This document shows positions 52,092 to 61,913 of a DNA stretch of 64,000 bases, piece by piece. Position 1 is the stretch's first letter. Every line of letters begins with the position of its first letter. The notes under the pieces are model-generated. The model did no database searches. It saw nothing but the letters and a program-made list of their open reading frames with translations, and was not told where the DNA came from. Source of the DNA: an uncultured Planctomycetota bacterium (GTDB lineage: Bacteria > Planctomycetota > Phycisphaerae > Sedimentisphaerales > UBA12454); assembly GCA_903847315.1 (NCBI GenBank), contig CAINDG010000050.1, forward strand, positions 1-64,000, given 5' to 3'. The position numbers and the translations under genes were made by a program.

Positions 52092-53089
52092 TATTCAATT
52101 CGCTCAAAACTTATTCTCGGGTCTGCGATTGCGTAAGCGATATCGGCCAGCAGCAGGCCGACAAGGTCGAGAAATCCTGCTGTTGTCGCGACTGCCATCA
52201 CTACGTTATAATCTCGCGTGGTAATCGCCTCGAACGCAAGTCTGCCCATTCCCGGTATGCTGAAAATACTTTCGATAATGACCGAGCCGCCAATCATCGC
52301 CGGCAGCAATGTTGCCATTATTGTAATTATCGGTATGACACTATTCCTGAAAGCGTGTCTGAATGTTACTGTCCAGTTATCGAGTCCCTTTGCCCTTGCC
52401 GTGCGGATATAATCGCTTCGCAGATTGTCGAGCATTCCCGCCCGCACCTGTTTTGTCAGGTACGCAAAGCCGGAATAGCTCAGGCAAATTACCGGCAGGA
52501 CAAGATGCCAGAGTCTGTCAGCCAGCCAGGGGAAAAACGGCAGGGCATCGGCGTAATTACTGCTTATGCCCGCCGGCGGAAACCAGTTTTTAAAAGTCGG
52601 TCCGCAAAAATAACCTATCAGCATTTGTCCTGCCCACATACTCGGCAGTGACCAGAGCATAAAGAGAATCACAGAACTTGCCTTGTCAGAAAATCTGCCC
52701 TGCCTGGTTGCCGTGAAAATTCCCAGCGGAATCGAAATCGCGTAAATAATTATTATCGAAATAACATTTAACGTAATAGTAATCGGCAGCCGCTCGGCTA
52801 TAAGGCTGATGACAGGGCGGTGATGTTTGATTGAATCGCCGAAATCCAGTTTGACAACGCGTTTCAGCCAGATTGCGTATTGAACGGGTATTGGCTTGTC
52901 TAAGCCATAAAGAGCCATACGCACTTTCCGCACATCAGCGGCCCGCTGGGCATCCATCTGCCCGCCGGGGCCCATTGACAAACTTACAGGGTCGCCCGGC
53001 GCAAGTCGGCTTATGGCAAAAACCATTATGGTTATGCCCAGAATCGTCGGTATCATTAACAATATTCTGCGTATTATATAAGTTATCAT
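52091..53089 (-). CDS. Peptide ABC transporter permease (DppB/OppB type)
   Basis: 332 residues with six helices. MITYIIRRILLMIPTILGITIMVFAISRLAPGDPV is the standard OppB start. A KHHRPVISLIAERLPITI segment and the EAA loop (DYIRTARAKGLDNWTVTFRHAFRNSVIPIIT) are present. Translationally coupled to the upstream substrate-binding protein (4-bp overlap). Confidence 0.95.
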   Translation of the reverse strand: MITYIIRRILLMIPTILGITIMVFAISRLAPGDPVSLSMGPGGQMDAQRAADVRKVRMALYGLDKPIPVQYAIWLKRVVKLDFGDSIKHHRPVISLIAERLPITITLNVISIIIIYAISIPLGIFTATRQGRFSDKASSVILFMLWSLPSMWAGQMLIGYFCGPTFKNWFPPAGISSNYADALPFFPWLADRLWHLVLPVICLSYSGFAYLTKQVRAGMLDNLRSDYIRTARAKGLDNWTVTFRHAFRNSVIPIITIMATLLPAMIGGSVIIESIFSIPGMGRLAFEAITTRDYNVVMAVATTAGFLDLVGLLLADIAYAIADPRISFERIE

Positions 53090-54825
53090 TTATATCGCTG
53101 CTTGTCTTTGGGCACATACCATTCGAACGGGTCGATGCCGAGTTTATGGGCTATTACATTTTCGAATCGCTTGTCGATGAAATAATATCGTGGCCGAGTC
53201 ATTAAAAAAGTATATGGTTGTTCATCTTGTAGCAGCTTATGCAATTGGTGATACAAAGCATATCTTTTTCCCTCGTTAAGTTCCCGTCTTGCCTGCTCCA
53301 TAAGCTTGTCAGCGGCGGGATTGTTAAAAGACACGTAATTACTGCCATGTTCGCCAATCTGGGAAGAATGGAATATCTGATAAGGGTCTTCTTCGATAAC
53401 CCCGGCCCACATTGACTCGACAGCATCGAAGTTACGCTCATGCAGGTTTCCTATAAATATAGACCACTCCGTAGGATTAGGAATGACTTCAATCCCGACT
53501 TTTGCAGCATTGTCTTTAAGCCATCTTGCCATTTGCTCTGCCGAAGTTCCTCCGGCAGGATAAGATTGCTTAAATCTGAATGGCACCCCGTCTTTATCAC
53601 GGATTCCATCGCCGTCGTGGTCTATCCAGCCCGCCTCGTCGAGAAGTTGTGCCGCCTTTTGCAGGTCATAAGGCCAGGGCTGGATATTCGGGTCGTTTTG
53701 TTTGCCGTGAATATAAAATGGTCCTGTTATTATCGTGCCTTTACCTTTGGTAAGCTGTTCAACTATTGCCTTGCGATCGGTAAGACAGGTCATAGCCTGC
53801 CGGACTTTTTTGTCTTTGAAAAACGGCTTGGCCTCATTCCAGCCGAAATACCAGTAACCGAATGCCGGCTCCCAGAATATTATGGTGTTAAATTCCTTTG
53901 CGAACTGCGGGTCTTTCGGCAAATCCGTAACCTGTTCCGAGCCGGGCTCAAAAATATCAATATCGTGCGATCTTAATGCCTGAAGGGCGGCAACACCATT
54001 TGAGATAAATTTATATATAACTTTTTCTATTTTCGGTTTTGGACCCCAGTAATTTTCATTGCGTTTCAGGACTATCTGTTGTCCGACATCCCATTTTTCA
54101 AAAACGTACGGCCCGCTTCCCACTGGGTTTGATATGCGTTTATTAAATTCGTTAGGGTCTTTGAATTGATAAATATGTTTTGGAAGCACTTCTAACACGC
54201 CGACGGATTCGAGGCTTTTCCAATAAAGTTCGTTAAAGATAAATTTAACGGTCTTGTCGTCTATTTTAACGACTTTTTTAATGTTTTGATAATAATTTCT
54301 TTGAGTAGAAGCATCCACGCCGGGATTCATTATAGTTTCATAAGTGAAAATGACATCATCTGCGGTAACCGGTTTGCCGTCGGAAAACCATATATTTTTT
54401 TTCAGTTTAACGACCATTTCAAGGCCGTCGTCTGATACAGTCAAGCTTTCAGCTAATACCGGCTTGAGTTTAACCCCGTCGAAGTCCAAATCATAATAGA
54501 ATAAAGGTTCAATAATGTTGTTGAAACATACTGATAGAGTTTCCATAGTGGCATCAACGGTCAGAAGATTTAATGTGCGGACTTCTCCGGCCATAGCCCA
54601 TATCAGCCAGTCGCCCTCATCGCCGGGATGTGTGTCCGATGTCTGTGCAGTTGGATTTGCTTCAGTTCTGTTCGGAGCAGATTGCCTGCCGGATATATTT
54701 TCCAGAAGGAAATTCAGTCTCTCGTACAGCCTGTCCGATTGTATCATCGACAGAATCTGCATCGCTATCATTGCCAAAAGCAGTAAAAACAGCAAAAACG
54801 TAAATAATCCAGACCGGTTATTCAT
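53086..54825 (-). CDS. Peptide ABC transporter substrate-binding protein, membrane-anchored (copy 1)
   Basis: 579 residues from the ATG reading MNNRSGLFT, chosen for its GGAG five bases upstream (a longer frame starts at 54870). Instead of a lipobox it has an uncleaved-looking N-terminal helix (LFTFLLFLLLLAMIAMQILSMI) and a short coiled coil. The SBP_bac_5 domain follows: GDWLIWAMAGEVRTLNLL, NRFSNPVGSGPY-type ISNPVGSGPYVFEKWDVGQQ, and AAQLLDEAGWIDHDGDGIRD. It is a close paralogue of the gene before it. Binds peptides or similar solutes in the periplasm. Confidence 0.92.
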   Translation of the reverse strand: MNNRSGLFTFLLFLLLLAMIAMQILSMIQSDRLYERLNFLLENISGRQSAPNRTEANPTAQTSDTHPGDEGDWLIWAMAGEVRTLNLLTVDATMETLSVCFNNIIEPLFYYDLDFDGVKLKPVLAESLTVSDDGLEMVVKLKKNIWFSDGKPVTADDVIFTYETIMNPGVDASTQRNYYQNIKKVVKIDDKTVKFIFNELYWKSLESVGVLEVLPKHIYQFKDPNEFNKRISNPVGSGPYVFEKWDVGQQIVLKRNENYWGPKPKIEKVIYKFISNGVAALQALRSHDIDIFEPGSEQVTDLPKDPQFAKEFNTIIFWEPAFGYWYFGWNEAKPFFKDKKVRQAMTCLTDRKAIVEQLTKGKGTIITGPFYIHGKQNDPNIQPWPYDLQKAAQLLDEAGWIDHDGDGIRDKDGVPFRFKQSYPAGGTSAEQMARWLKDNAAKVGIEVIPNPTEWSIFIGNLHERNFDAVESMWAGVIEEDPYQIFHSSQIGEHGSNYVSFNNPAADKLMEQARRELNEGKRYALYHQLHKLLQDEQPYTFLMTRPRYYFIDKRFENVIAHKLGIDPFEWYVPKDKQRYK

Positions 54826-54846
54826 AAAAACTCCTGTAAAATATCC

Positions 54847-54863
54847 ATCAGCCGGAGGCTGAT
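54847..54863 (-). other. Intercistronic hairpin between the two binding-protein genes
   Basis: ATCAGCC-GGA-GGCTGAT is a perfect 7-bp stem with a 3-base loop and no T-run, just ahead of the copy 1 RBS. It may protect or set off the upstream cistron's mRNA rather than terminate it. Confidence 0.35.
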
Positions 54864-54898
54864 TCCGCAATTTTAAGTTTTAATTTTTAAATTTTAAG

Positions 54899-56638
54899 TT
54901 AATTTTTATACTTCTGTTTATCTTTCGGCACAAACCATTCTTCTTCTTTAAGACCGAGCTTATGAATTATTACATTCTCAAATCTCGGTGCGACAATGCG
55001 ATATGTCGGCTTGGAAAACAAAAAAGTGTAAGGCTGCTCATAGTGAAGCAGGCGGTGAAGCTGCCGGCTCAACTCTATACGTTTTTCATCATCCATAGTG
55101 CCTCTTATCTGCTCCATCAGGCTGTCGGCTTCGGCATTTCTAAAGCCCACGTAATTTGTGCCGTGGTTGCCGAGTTGCGATGAATGAAAAATCTGGTACT
55201 GGTCTTCGGCTATAGCGCCGCCCAGGCCCATAATCACCGATTCGAATTTCCGGTCGTTGAGTTTTGTTACCATTATGGACCATTCCATCGGGTCAGGAAT
55301 GACTTCTATACCGAGTTTGGCGGCACAGTCCTTCAGAGTGCTGACTATGTTCTGATATAAAACATAATCGGCGGAATATGATAATTTGAATTTGAAAGGA
55401 ATACCGTTTTTGTCCCGGATACCGTCGCCGTCAGTATCTTTCCAGCCGGCCTCGTCGAGAAGTTGCGCCGCCTTTTGCGGGTCATAAGGCCAGGGCCCAA
55501 TGTTCGGGTCGTTTTCTTTGCTGAATATAAAAAACGGCCCGGTTATTTCCATACCGCTGCCCTTGAGAAGATGTTTGATAAGAGCCTGTCGGTCTAACAT
55601 TTGGGTCATCGCGAGTCTTACGCGTCTGTCTGCAAAGAAGGGCATATCCTCATTCCAGCCGATAAAGTAATATGGCACTCCGGGGTCCCAATAAGACAGG
55701 CATCTGAAGCTTTTTTTAAAGTTTTCGTCTTTTATCAGGTCGGCAAACTGCTCCGGCGCCGGAATAATTATATCTACATCTCCGCTGCGAAGGGCCTGAA
55801 GCCTTGCCTTGTCGTTGATAATAAATTTATATATGACTTTTTCTATTTTCGGTTTCGGGCCCCAGTAATTTTCATTTCTGCGGAATACAACCTTGTCTCC
55901 TGTGTCCCATTTTTCAAAAACATAAGGTCCGCTGCCGATTGGATTGGACACGCGTTTGTTAAATTCCTCCCTGGTCTTGAAATCGTATATATGTTTCGGA
56001 TATACACCCACATCCCAGAAAGCAGCGATTTCCAGTGCGAGGAAATAAGGCTTTTTCATAACAAACTTAACTCTTTTTTCGTCGATGCGTTCGACCCTGT
56101 CAACATCAATGTAGGATTGAGCTATATTGGCCGCATCGGTTTGCGGATTGATAATGGTTTGGTAAGTAAAAATAACATCGTCGGCCGTAACCGGTACGCC
56201 GTCGGAAAAACAAATATCATCTCTTAATGTAAATGTTATCTCCAAACCATCATCAGAAATCTGGTAGCTCTTGGCTAAACAGGGTTTCAGTTTTATTTCA
56301 TCATAATCATAACTTAAAAGCGGCTCAAAGACTGTTTCAAATGTTATCCATCTTGAGTAGAGGTCGGTATCGGCGGAAAGCTGGTTAAGGGTTTTAGGCT
56401 CGACGGCGAATGCCCATATCAGCCAGTCGCCTTCGTCGCCGGGATAGCCTTCTTTGGCTGCGGAGTGTTGTCCTGTTGAGGTTTTACCTGATATCGGATT
56501 ATTCAGCAGATTTTTTTCGAGGGAATCTAATCTTTTTATAAAACGGCTTGTTTGTGTTTTAGATAACAGTTGTAAAAATACGATGACAAACAGCAGAATG
56601 AACAAAAAGACGGTCTTTGGTGTAGAACGGCTGTTCAT
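54899..56638 (-). CDS. Peptide ABC transporter substrate-binding protein, membrane-anchored (copy 2)
   Basis: 579 residues with the same design as copy 1: N-terminal helix (TVFLFILLFVIVFLQLL), coiled coil (FIKRLDSLEKNLLNN), then the SBP_bac_5 domain (GDWLIWAFAVEPKTLNQL, NPIGSGPYVFEKWDTGDK, AAQLLDEAGWKDTDGDGIRD). Both contain a calcium-loop-like DTDGDGIRD segment. The two proteins differ in the ligand-facing middle part, so they may recognise different solutes for one shared permease. Confidence 0.92.
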   Translation of the reverse strand: MNSRSTPKTVFLFILLFVIVFLQLLSKTQTSRFIKRLDSLEKNLLNNPISGKTSTGQHSAAKEGYPGDEGDWLIWAFAVEPKTLNQLSADTDLYSRWITFETVFEPLLSYDYDEIKLKPCLAKSYQISDDGLEITFTLRDDICFSDGVPVTADDVIFTYQTIINPQTDAANIAQSYIDVDRVERIDEKRVKFVMKKPYFLALEIAAFWDVGVYPKHIYDFKTREEFNKRVSNPIGSGPYVFEKWDTGDKVVFRRNENYWGPKPKIEKVIYKFIINDKARLQALRSGDVDIIIPAPEQFADLIKDENFKKSFRCLSYWDPGVPYYFIGWNEDMPFFADRRVRLAMTQMLDRQALIKHLLKGSGMEITGPFFIFSKENDPNIGPWPYDPQKAAQLLDEAGWKDTDGDGIRDKNGIPFKFKLSYSADYVLYQNIVSTLKDCAAKLGIEVIPDPMEWSIMVTKLNDRKFESVIMGLGGAIAEDQYQIFHSSQLGNHGTNYVGFRNAEADSLMEQIRGTMDDEKRIELSRQLHRLLHYEQPYTFLFSKPTYRIVAPRFENVIIHKLGLKEEEWFVPKDKQKYKN

Positions 56639-56671
56639 CTGGACAAACCTCCAATGTCTGTCTGATATTTT

Positions 56672-57907
56672 TTAAGGTGTCTTCGGTGTTTTGGGTGTCT
56701 TGTTTTCCGCCTGTGGTTTTTCCGTTTGCGGCTTTGCCGTCGACGGTTTTTCTGTCGATGGTTTTGCTGTCGGCTGTTTTTCTACCGGCGGTTTTTCTAC
56801 TGCCGGCTTGGGCAGTGTCGGCGGGGCGGTCTTGACAGTACCGTCAGGATTTTTGCCGTAATCGAAACCCAATGCGGTCGGTAGTTTTCCAGGGACGCTC
56901 GAAGTACCAAGAAGCGAGTCGTGAGTGGCAAGCAGGGTGGCGCCGCCGCCTCCTTTTTCAAGCGATCTTTTTAACGCATCCTGCCAGTCAGGGATAAAGC
57001 TGGGCAAAAGTTTTTCAGACTGAGTAATAACCGATACAAGGTTAGTCCTGCTTGTCTCGCTAAGGCTCTGCTCGCCCACTACATACTTTTGTATCACCAG
57101 CGAATATAGAATAGCGAAATTTTTAGCCATTAGCCGAGCGCTATCTGAGTCAGTCTTGGCCCTGTCGGCAAAAGCCTGTAATATCGATTCTTCTATCAGT
57201 TCATCATTGGCTTTCCAGCCCATATAGAGGTCTATTCTTTTTTGTGCGATTGCCGTCAGGATATCATTTGCCGCAGGCTGTTTCACGCCTGATGCGAATT
57301 TGGCCAGAAAGATAAGAATATCGCTGGATTGTTCCGTTTGGGCTAAAGCCAAAAGCTGCTTGGTGATTTCCACTGCCAGCTGGCGGTTTTCTTCTGAGTC
57401 GTAGTTAAGCTGCTTAATAATATTATCGTTACTAAGCGAGTTCACCGCCCAATAGCGCACTATGATATTAGGATTTTGAAGATAATCAAGAGCCGCTTTT
57501 GCTATTTCGATATTAGCAAGGTCATTGACCAAAATTAGTAAATTTGTTGTCAAAATGGTCTTGTGATAGCCTTCGCCAAGGGCGTTTATTTTTTGGAAAG
57601 TACTGGAGATTTCTTTCTGGGCGGTTGCGATAAATCGTGGTCCATATTGAATTTGACCGCTTTCGATGGTTGATGTACTTTTGCTTACAATTGTGGCCCG
57701 TAGAGTTGCGATATCTGAAAAGTCGGTTTTTGCGACAAATTCCGCAAAAGCATCGCTTAAAAACTCCTCTATAACAGCTGTATCTGCCTCGGCTAATGTT
57801 TCCTTGTTCCGGACAACGTCAATTTTCGCGGTATTGACGGCGGCAAAAACAGGGCTAAATACTGATAATAATACCAATCCGCATAAAACGATATAAATGT
57901 TACGCAT
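56672..57907 (-). CDS. Secreted HEAT-like protein with Lys/Pro-rich tail
   Basis: 411 residues: signal peptide (IYIVLCGLVLLSVFSPVFAA), a long alpha-helical region (IAKAALDYLQNPNIIVRYWAVNSLSNDNIIKQL is HEAT-like) and a ~55-residue tail of KPxxEKP-type repeats (PAVEKPPVEKQPTAKPSTEK). No known family. It is the first gene of the transporter run, 33 bp before binding-protein copy 2; the tail may contact the cell wall or other envelope proteins. Confidence 0.75.
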   Translation of the reverse strand: MRNIYIVLCGLVLLSVFSPVFAAVNTAKIDVVRNKETLAEADTAVIEEFLSDAFAEFVAKTDFSDIATLRATIVSKSTSTIESGQIQYGPRFIATAQKEISSTFQKINALGEGYHKTILTTNLLILVNDLANIEIAKAALDYLQNPNIIVRYWAVNSLSNDNIIKQLNYDSEENRQLAVEITKQLLALAQTEQSSDILIFLAKFASGVKQPAANDILTAIAQKRIDLYMGWKANDELIEESILQAFADRAKTDSDSARLMAKNFAILYSLVIQKYVVGEQSLSETSRTNLVSVITQSEKLLPSFIPDWQDALKRSLEKGGGGATLLATHDSLLGTSSVPGKLPTALGFDYGKNPDGTVKTAPPTLPKPAVEKPPVEKQPTAKPSTEKPSTAKPQTEKPQAENKTPKTPKTP

Positions 57908-58110
57908 AGTTCATAAAACCTGAAAAAAACTGAAAATAGGTAAAATTAACACCTTAAAAAGTAAACAAAACAGCCGCTTCTGTCAAGGTTATTTCAGAAT
58001 TCGTGGTCTTACTTCGGGATAGGCAACTTTTGACTGGCAATCGGGATTAAAATCATTAGAATCATAGGATTATAAATTGAACGGGATGAAAATTGAATAA
58101 TTGGAAAGAT

Positions 58111-59121
58111 ATGAAATATTTCAGGTTAATTATAGTGCTGTTTCTGGCCGTTGTCTGCGTCGGGCACTGTCGTGGTGAAGGAACAAACAGGACTGCTGCG
58201 GCAATTGCCAAAAGGCAGGGCGATGTAAATTCGCCGGCAAAACGCGAGACGGCAAATAAAAAATCCGAGCCAAATGACGGCAATAGCAGCGAGCTTGTAA
58301 ATGCTGCGGAAGTTGAAGGACCGAATACCCTCGGTGGATATATTAGCGGCGATGCGTTCAATCTCGGTTTTGCCGGAATTTTAAAGGAATATGTTAATGA
58401 ACAGGGGCTTGTAAAATATTCCAAATTGAGGAGATTGCGAATCGGTTTGAATGATGCTATTGAAAAACTTTCCAATCTCAAGCCGGAAGTGTACATCACA
58501 TGGTCGAGAAATGAAAAAATAGCGTTCTGGATAAATGCCTATAATGTCTGTACTTTGAAGGGTATCGTTGAGAATTATCCTATAAAACCTTCGAGATTTA
58601 TGTTGTTCTTTTATCCCGCCAACAGTGTTATGCATATCCGGGGGCTCAGAACCGAAACATATTTTATGATAATGGGAATACAATATACTCTCGATGAAAT
58701 TGGAAAAGACGTCCTTCTCGGCAGGTTCGACGAACCCAGAATTTGCTTTGCGCTCAGTTGCGGTACTATGGGAAGCGCTCCGCTCAGAAATGAACCTTAT
58801 GTAGGAAAGGTCCTCGAAAAACAGCTTGATGAGCAGGTGCGAAATTATTTTGCACGCCCCGACGGTCTGCGGATTGATGAAACCAATAAAGTAGTTTATC
58901 TTTCGCCGATATTCAGAATGTATAAATGGCATGAGGATGCGTTTTTAAAACAGTATGGAACCAACAAGCTTTTCAGGGAACGGGAGCCTGTTGACAGGGC
59001 AATACTTAACTTTGTGAAGGATTTTGTCTCAGAAACCAATGCGGATTTCCTTAAAAAAAGAGAATATTCAATTGAGTATATAAAATACAACTGGCAGCTT
59101 AATGATCTGCAAACGGAATAA
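58111..59121 (+). CDS. Secreted DUF547 protein
   Basis: 336 residues from ATG (MKYFRLIIVLF) with GGAAAG upstream; a TTG six codons earlier is an alternative. Signal peptide, a low-complexity Asn/Lys linker, then DUF547: FAGILKEYVNEQGLVKYSKLR, EKIAFWINAYNVCTLKGIVENYP, ARICFALSCGTMGSAPLRNEPY-type RICFALSCGTMGSAPLR and SPIFRMYKWHEDAFLKQYG. The Cys/His-containing motifs suggest a papain-like fold, but no activity is proven for the family. metK follows after 24 bp. Confidence 0.88.
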   Translation: MKYFRLIIVLFLAVVCVGHCRGEGTNRTAAAIAKRQGDVNSPAKRETANKKSEPNDGNSSELVNAAEVEGPNTLGGYISGDAFNLGFAGILKEYVNEQGLVKYSKLRRLRIGLNDAIEKLSNLKPEVYITWSRNEKIAFWINAYNVCTLKGIVENYPIKPSRFMLFFYPANSVMHIRGLRTETYFMIMGIQYTLDEIGKDVLLGRFDEPRICFALSCGTMGSAPLRNEPYVGKVLEKQLDEQVRNYFARPDGLRIDETNKVVYLSPIFRMYKWHEDAFLKQYGTNKLFREREPVDRAILNFVKDFVSETNADFLKKREYSIEYIKYNWQLNDLQTE

Positions 59122-59145
59122 AAAAATAAATTTTGAAGGATTTAT

Positions 59146-60354
59146 ATGACAAAGAAGAAGAATCGTAAGAATTTAAACTACAGCAATGATAATTTTCTGT
59201 TCACGAGTGAATCTGTGACGATGGGACATCCCGACAAAGTCGCAGACCATATATCCGATGCCATTCTTGATGCGCATCTTGAACAGGACCCGTACAGCAG
59301 GGTAGCCTGCGAAACGCTTGTGAAAACGGGTATGGTTATGGTTGCCGGCGAAATCACATCGAATGCGGTGGTGGATGTGCCCGCTGTGGTTCGACAGGTA
59401 ATAAAGGAAATAGGCTACACAGAACCCGAAATGGGTTTCGATTACGACAACTGCGCCGTTCTTGTGGGGCTTGGCAAACAAAGTCCCGATATCTCGCAGG
59501 GCGTAACCGAAGGCAAGGGCCTGCACAAGGAGCAGGGTGCCGGCGACCAGGGTATTATGTTCGGCTATGCCTGCAAAGACACGCCTCAGCTTATGCCTAT
59601 GCCGATTCAGCTTGCCCATCTGCTTGTCGCCAAACTCGCGGAAATGCGCCAAAACAAAAAACTGCCTTGGCTGCGGCCAGATGGCAAAAGTCAAGTAACA
59701 GTTGAATACCGAAACGGCAAACCTTACAGGATTCATACCGTTATCGTTTCGACTCAGCATTCGCCGGACATAAAATACGGCAAACTCCGCAGCGAAATAA
59801 TTAAAAAAGTCATTCTGCCTGTGCTGCCGAAGAAAATGGTCGATAAAAATATTATCTACCACATCAATCCGACCGGCAGATTCGTCATCGGCGGTCCGAA
59901 AGGCGATTGCGGACTTACCGGCAGGAAGATTATCGTCGATACTTACGGCGGTATGGGACATCATGGCGGCGGCGCGTTCAGCGGGAAAGACCCGTCGAAG
60001 GTTGACCGCTCCGCAAGTTATATGGGAAGATATATCGCAAAGAATGTAGTCGCGGCAGACCTCGCGGATATCTGCGAAATACAGGTCTCTTACGCAATCG
60101 GCGTTGCCGAGCCTGTGTCGGTACACGTTGATACCAGAGGCACAGCCAAGGTCAATGAAAAGGACCTGCAGAAAGCCATAAGAGAAGTTTTTCCGCTTAC
60201 GCCGAAGGGGATTATTGACCATCTTAAACTTAAACGGCCGATTTACGCGGCCACTTCATATCACGGCCATTTCGGCAGAACAGGCGATAATTTCACCTGG
60301 GAAAAAATTGATATGGTTGGCAAATTGAGAAAGGCTTTAGGACTAAAGAAATAA
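59146..60354 (+). CDS. metK: S-adenosylmethionine synthetase
   Basis: 402 residues. It forms SAM from methionine and ATP. Motifs: [33 protein letters not shown] and [20 protein letters not shown]. An N-terminal ~20-residue basic extension ([14 protein letters not shown]) precedes the conserved [13 protein letters not shown]. No SAM riboswitch fits in the 24-bp gap upstream. A 349-codon antisense frame here is a shadow. Confidence 0.98.
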   Translation: MTKKKNRKNLNYSNDNFLFTSESVTMGHPDKVADHISDAILDAHLEQDPYSRVACETLVKTGMVMVAGEITSNAVVDVPAVVRQVIKEIGYTEPEMGFDYDNCAVLVGLGKQSPDISQGVTEGKGLHKEQGAGDQGIMFGYACKDTPQLMPMPIQLAHLLVAKLAEMRQNKKLPWLRPDGKSQVTVEYRNGKPYRIHTVIVSTQHSPDIKYGKLRSEIIKKVILPVLPKKMVDKNIIYHINPTGRFVIGGPKGDCGLTGRKIIVDTYGGMGHHGGGAFSGKDPSKVDRSASYMGRYIAKNVVAADLADICEIQVSYAIGVAEPVSVHVDTRGTAKVNEKDLQKAIREVFPLTPKGIIDHLKLKRPIYAATSYHGHFGRTGDNFTWEKIDMVGKLRKALGLKK

Positions 60355-60408
60355 AGTTTAGCCCACACCCCTGTGGTGGGGGTTCAGAGTAAAACGAAAG
60401 GCAAATAG

Positions 60409-61818
60409 ATGTCTTCTGAATTTATTTACACTGATTTTCTTCTGCAGACCGAAACAGCGAAGCGGCTCTATCACCAGCACGCGGCGAAAATGCCCATTTA
60501 CGATTATCACTGCCATTTGCCCGTCCAGCAGGTTGCCGATGATGTCAGGTTCGAAAATATGACGCAAATCTGGCTCTACGGCGACCATTACAAATGGCGG
60601 GCGATGAGAACCAACGGCATCGATGAGCGGTTCTGCACCGGCGATGCGAGCGATTGGGAAAAATTCCAGATGTGGGCGCATACCGTACCTTTCTGTTTCC
60701 GCAATCCGCTGTATCACTGGACGCATATGGAATTAAAAAGGCCGTTCGACATCAACGGTCTGCTCTGTCCCGAAACGGCAGGGGAAATTTATGCCAGATG
60801 TAACGAGCTTTTAAAATCGCCGAAGTTCAGCACACGCGGAATAATGCGGCAGATGAATGTAAAACTCGTTTGCACGACCGACGACCCGATTGACGACCTG
60901 AAGCATCACAGAAAAATCGCGGCCGACGGCTTTGAAATTAAAGTTTATCCCGCTTGGCGGCCTGACAAGGGAATGGCTGTTGAAAATATCAAGGCGTTGA
61001 ACGAATGGATAGATAAATTGCAGCAGGCCTCCGATACCCAAATAAAAGATTTTGACGATTATCTTGATGCGTTGAAAAAAAGACACAAATTTTTCCACGA
61101 TAACAACTGCCGATTGAGCGACCACGGTATTGAAACTGCTTTCGCGGAAGATTATACCGACAGCGAAATCAAAAAAATCTTTGCCAAAATACGAAGCGGC
61201 AAAGAGCTTGATATTAATGAAATGCTCAAGTTCAAATCGGCTATGATGTATGAATTTGGCCTGATGGATGCTGAAAAAGGCTGGACCCAGCAGCTTCATC
61301 TGGGCGCATTGCGGAATAACAATAGCAGACTATTTAAAACGCTCGGCCCCGATACCGGTTTTGATTCCATCGGCGATTTTGAAATCGCCAAACCCCTCGT
61401 AAAATTCCTCGACAGGCTCGATTCGCAAAACAAGCTCCCGAAAACAATTCTTTACAATCTCAATCCTCGCGACAATGAGCTTTTGGCTACGATAATGGGA
61501 AGTTTCCAGGACGGCTCTGTCCCCGGCAAGATACAGCTTGGCTCCGGCTGGTGGTTCCTCGACCAGAGAGATGGAATGGAAAAGCAAATGACCGCATTAT
61601 CGAATCTCGGTCTTTTAAGCAGGTTCGTCGGAATGCTTACCGATTCGAGAAGCTTTCTTTCCTATCCCAGACACGAATATTTCCGCAGAATTTTATGCAA
61701 TATCCTCGGCAACGATGTAGAAGCGGGACTGATACCGAAAGATGCGAAACTTCTCGGCCAAATGGTCGAGAATATCTGCTTTAATAACGCCAAAAACTAC
61801 TTTGGTATGAAACTGTAG
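60409..61818 (+). CDS. uxaC: Glucuronate isomerase
   Basis: 469 residues of the amidohydrolase-fold uronate isomerase family (glucuronate to fructuronate, galacturonate to tagaturonate). Motifs: PIYDYHCHLPVQQVADD (HxH metal site), TQIWLYGDHYKWRAMR, CTTDDPIDDLKHHRKI, WTQQLHLGALRNNNSR and GMLTDSRSFLSYPRHEYFRRIL. A weak G/C hairpin lies between it and metK. It fits the next gene in uronate use from pectin or similar polymers. Confidence 0.97.
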   Translation: MSSEFIYTDFLLQTETAKRLYHQHAAKMPIYDYHCHLPVQQVADDVRFENMTQIWLYGDHYKWRAMRTNGIDERFCTGDASDWEKFQMWAHTVPFCFRNPLYHWTHMELKRPFDINGLLCPETAGEIYARCNELLKSPKFSTRGIMRQMNVKLVCTTDDPIDDLKHHRKIAADGFEIKVYPAWRPDKGMAVENIKALNEWIDKLQQASDTQIKDFDDYLDALKKRHKFFHDNNCRLSDHGIETAFAEDYTDSEIKKIFAKIRSGKELDINEMLKFKSAMMYEFGLMDAEKGWTQQLHLGALRNNNSRLFKTLGPDTGFDSIGDFEIAKPLVKFLDRLDSQNKLPKTILYNLNPRDNELLATIMGSFQDGSVPGKIQLGSGWWFLDQRDGMEKQMTALSNLGLLSRFVGMLTDSRSFLSYPRHEYFRRILCNILGNDVEAGLIPKDAKLLGQMVENICFNNAKNYFGMKL

Positions 61819-61913
61819 TTTATTCGCCTGTATCAGGAAACGCCTTGACATCATACCTGCGTTTTTGTATAATGAATGGCGTAATTTCTCATGTTAGGAC
61901 GGTGAAAATATAG

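Noticed and set aside
59173-60222. 349-codon ORF antisense to metK
   Set aside because: A shadow of metK: long because of its codon bias. The sense frame has every MetK motif.
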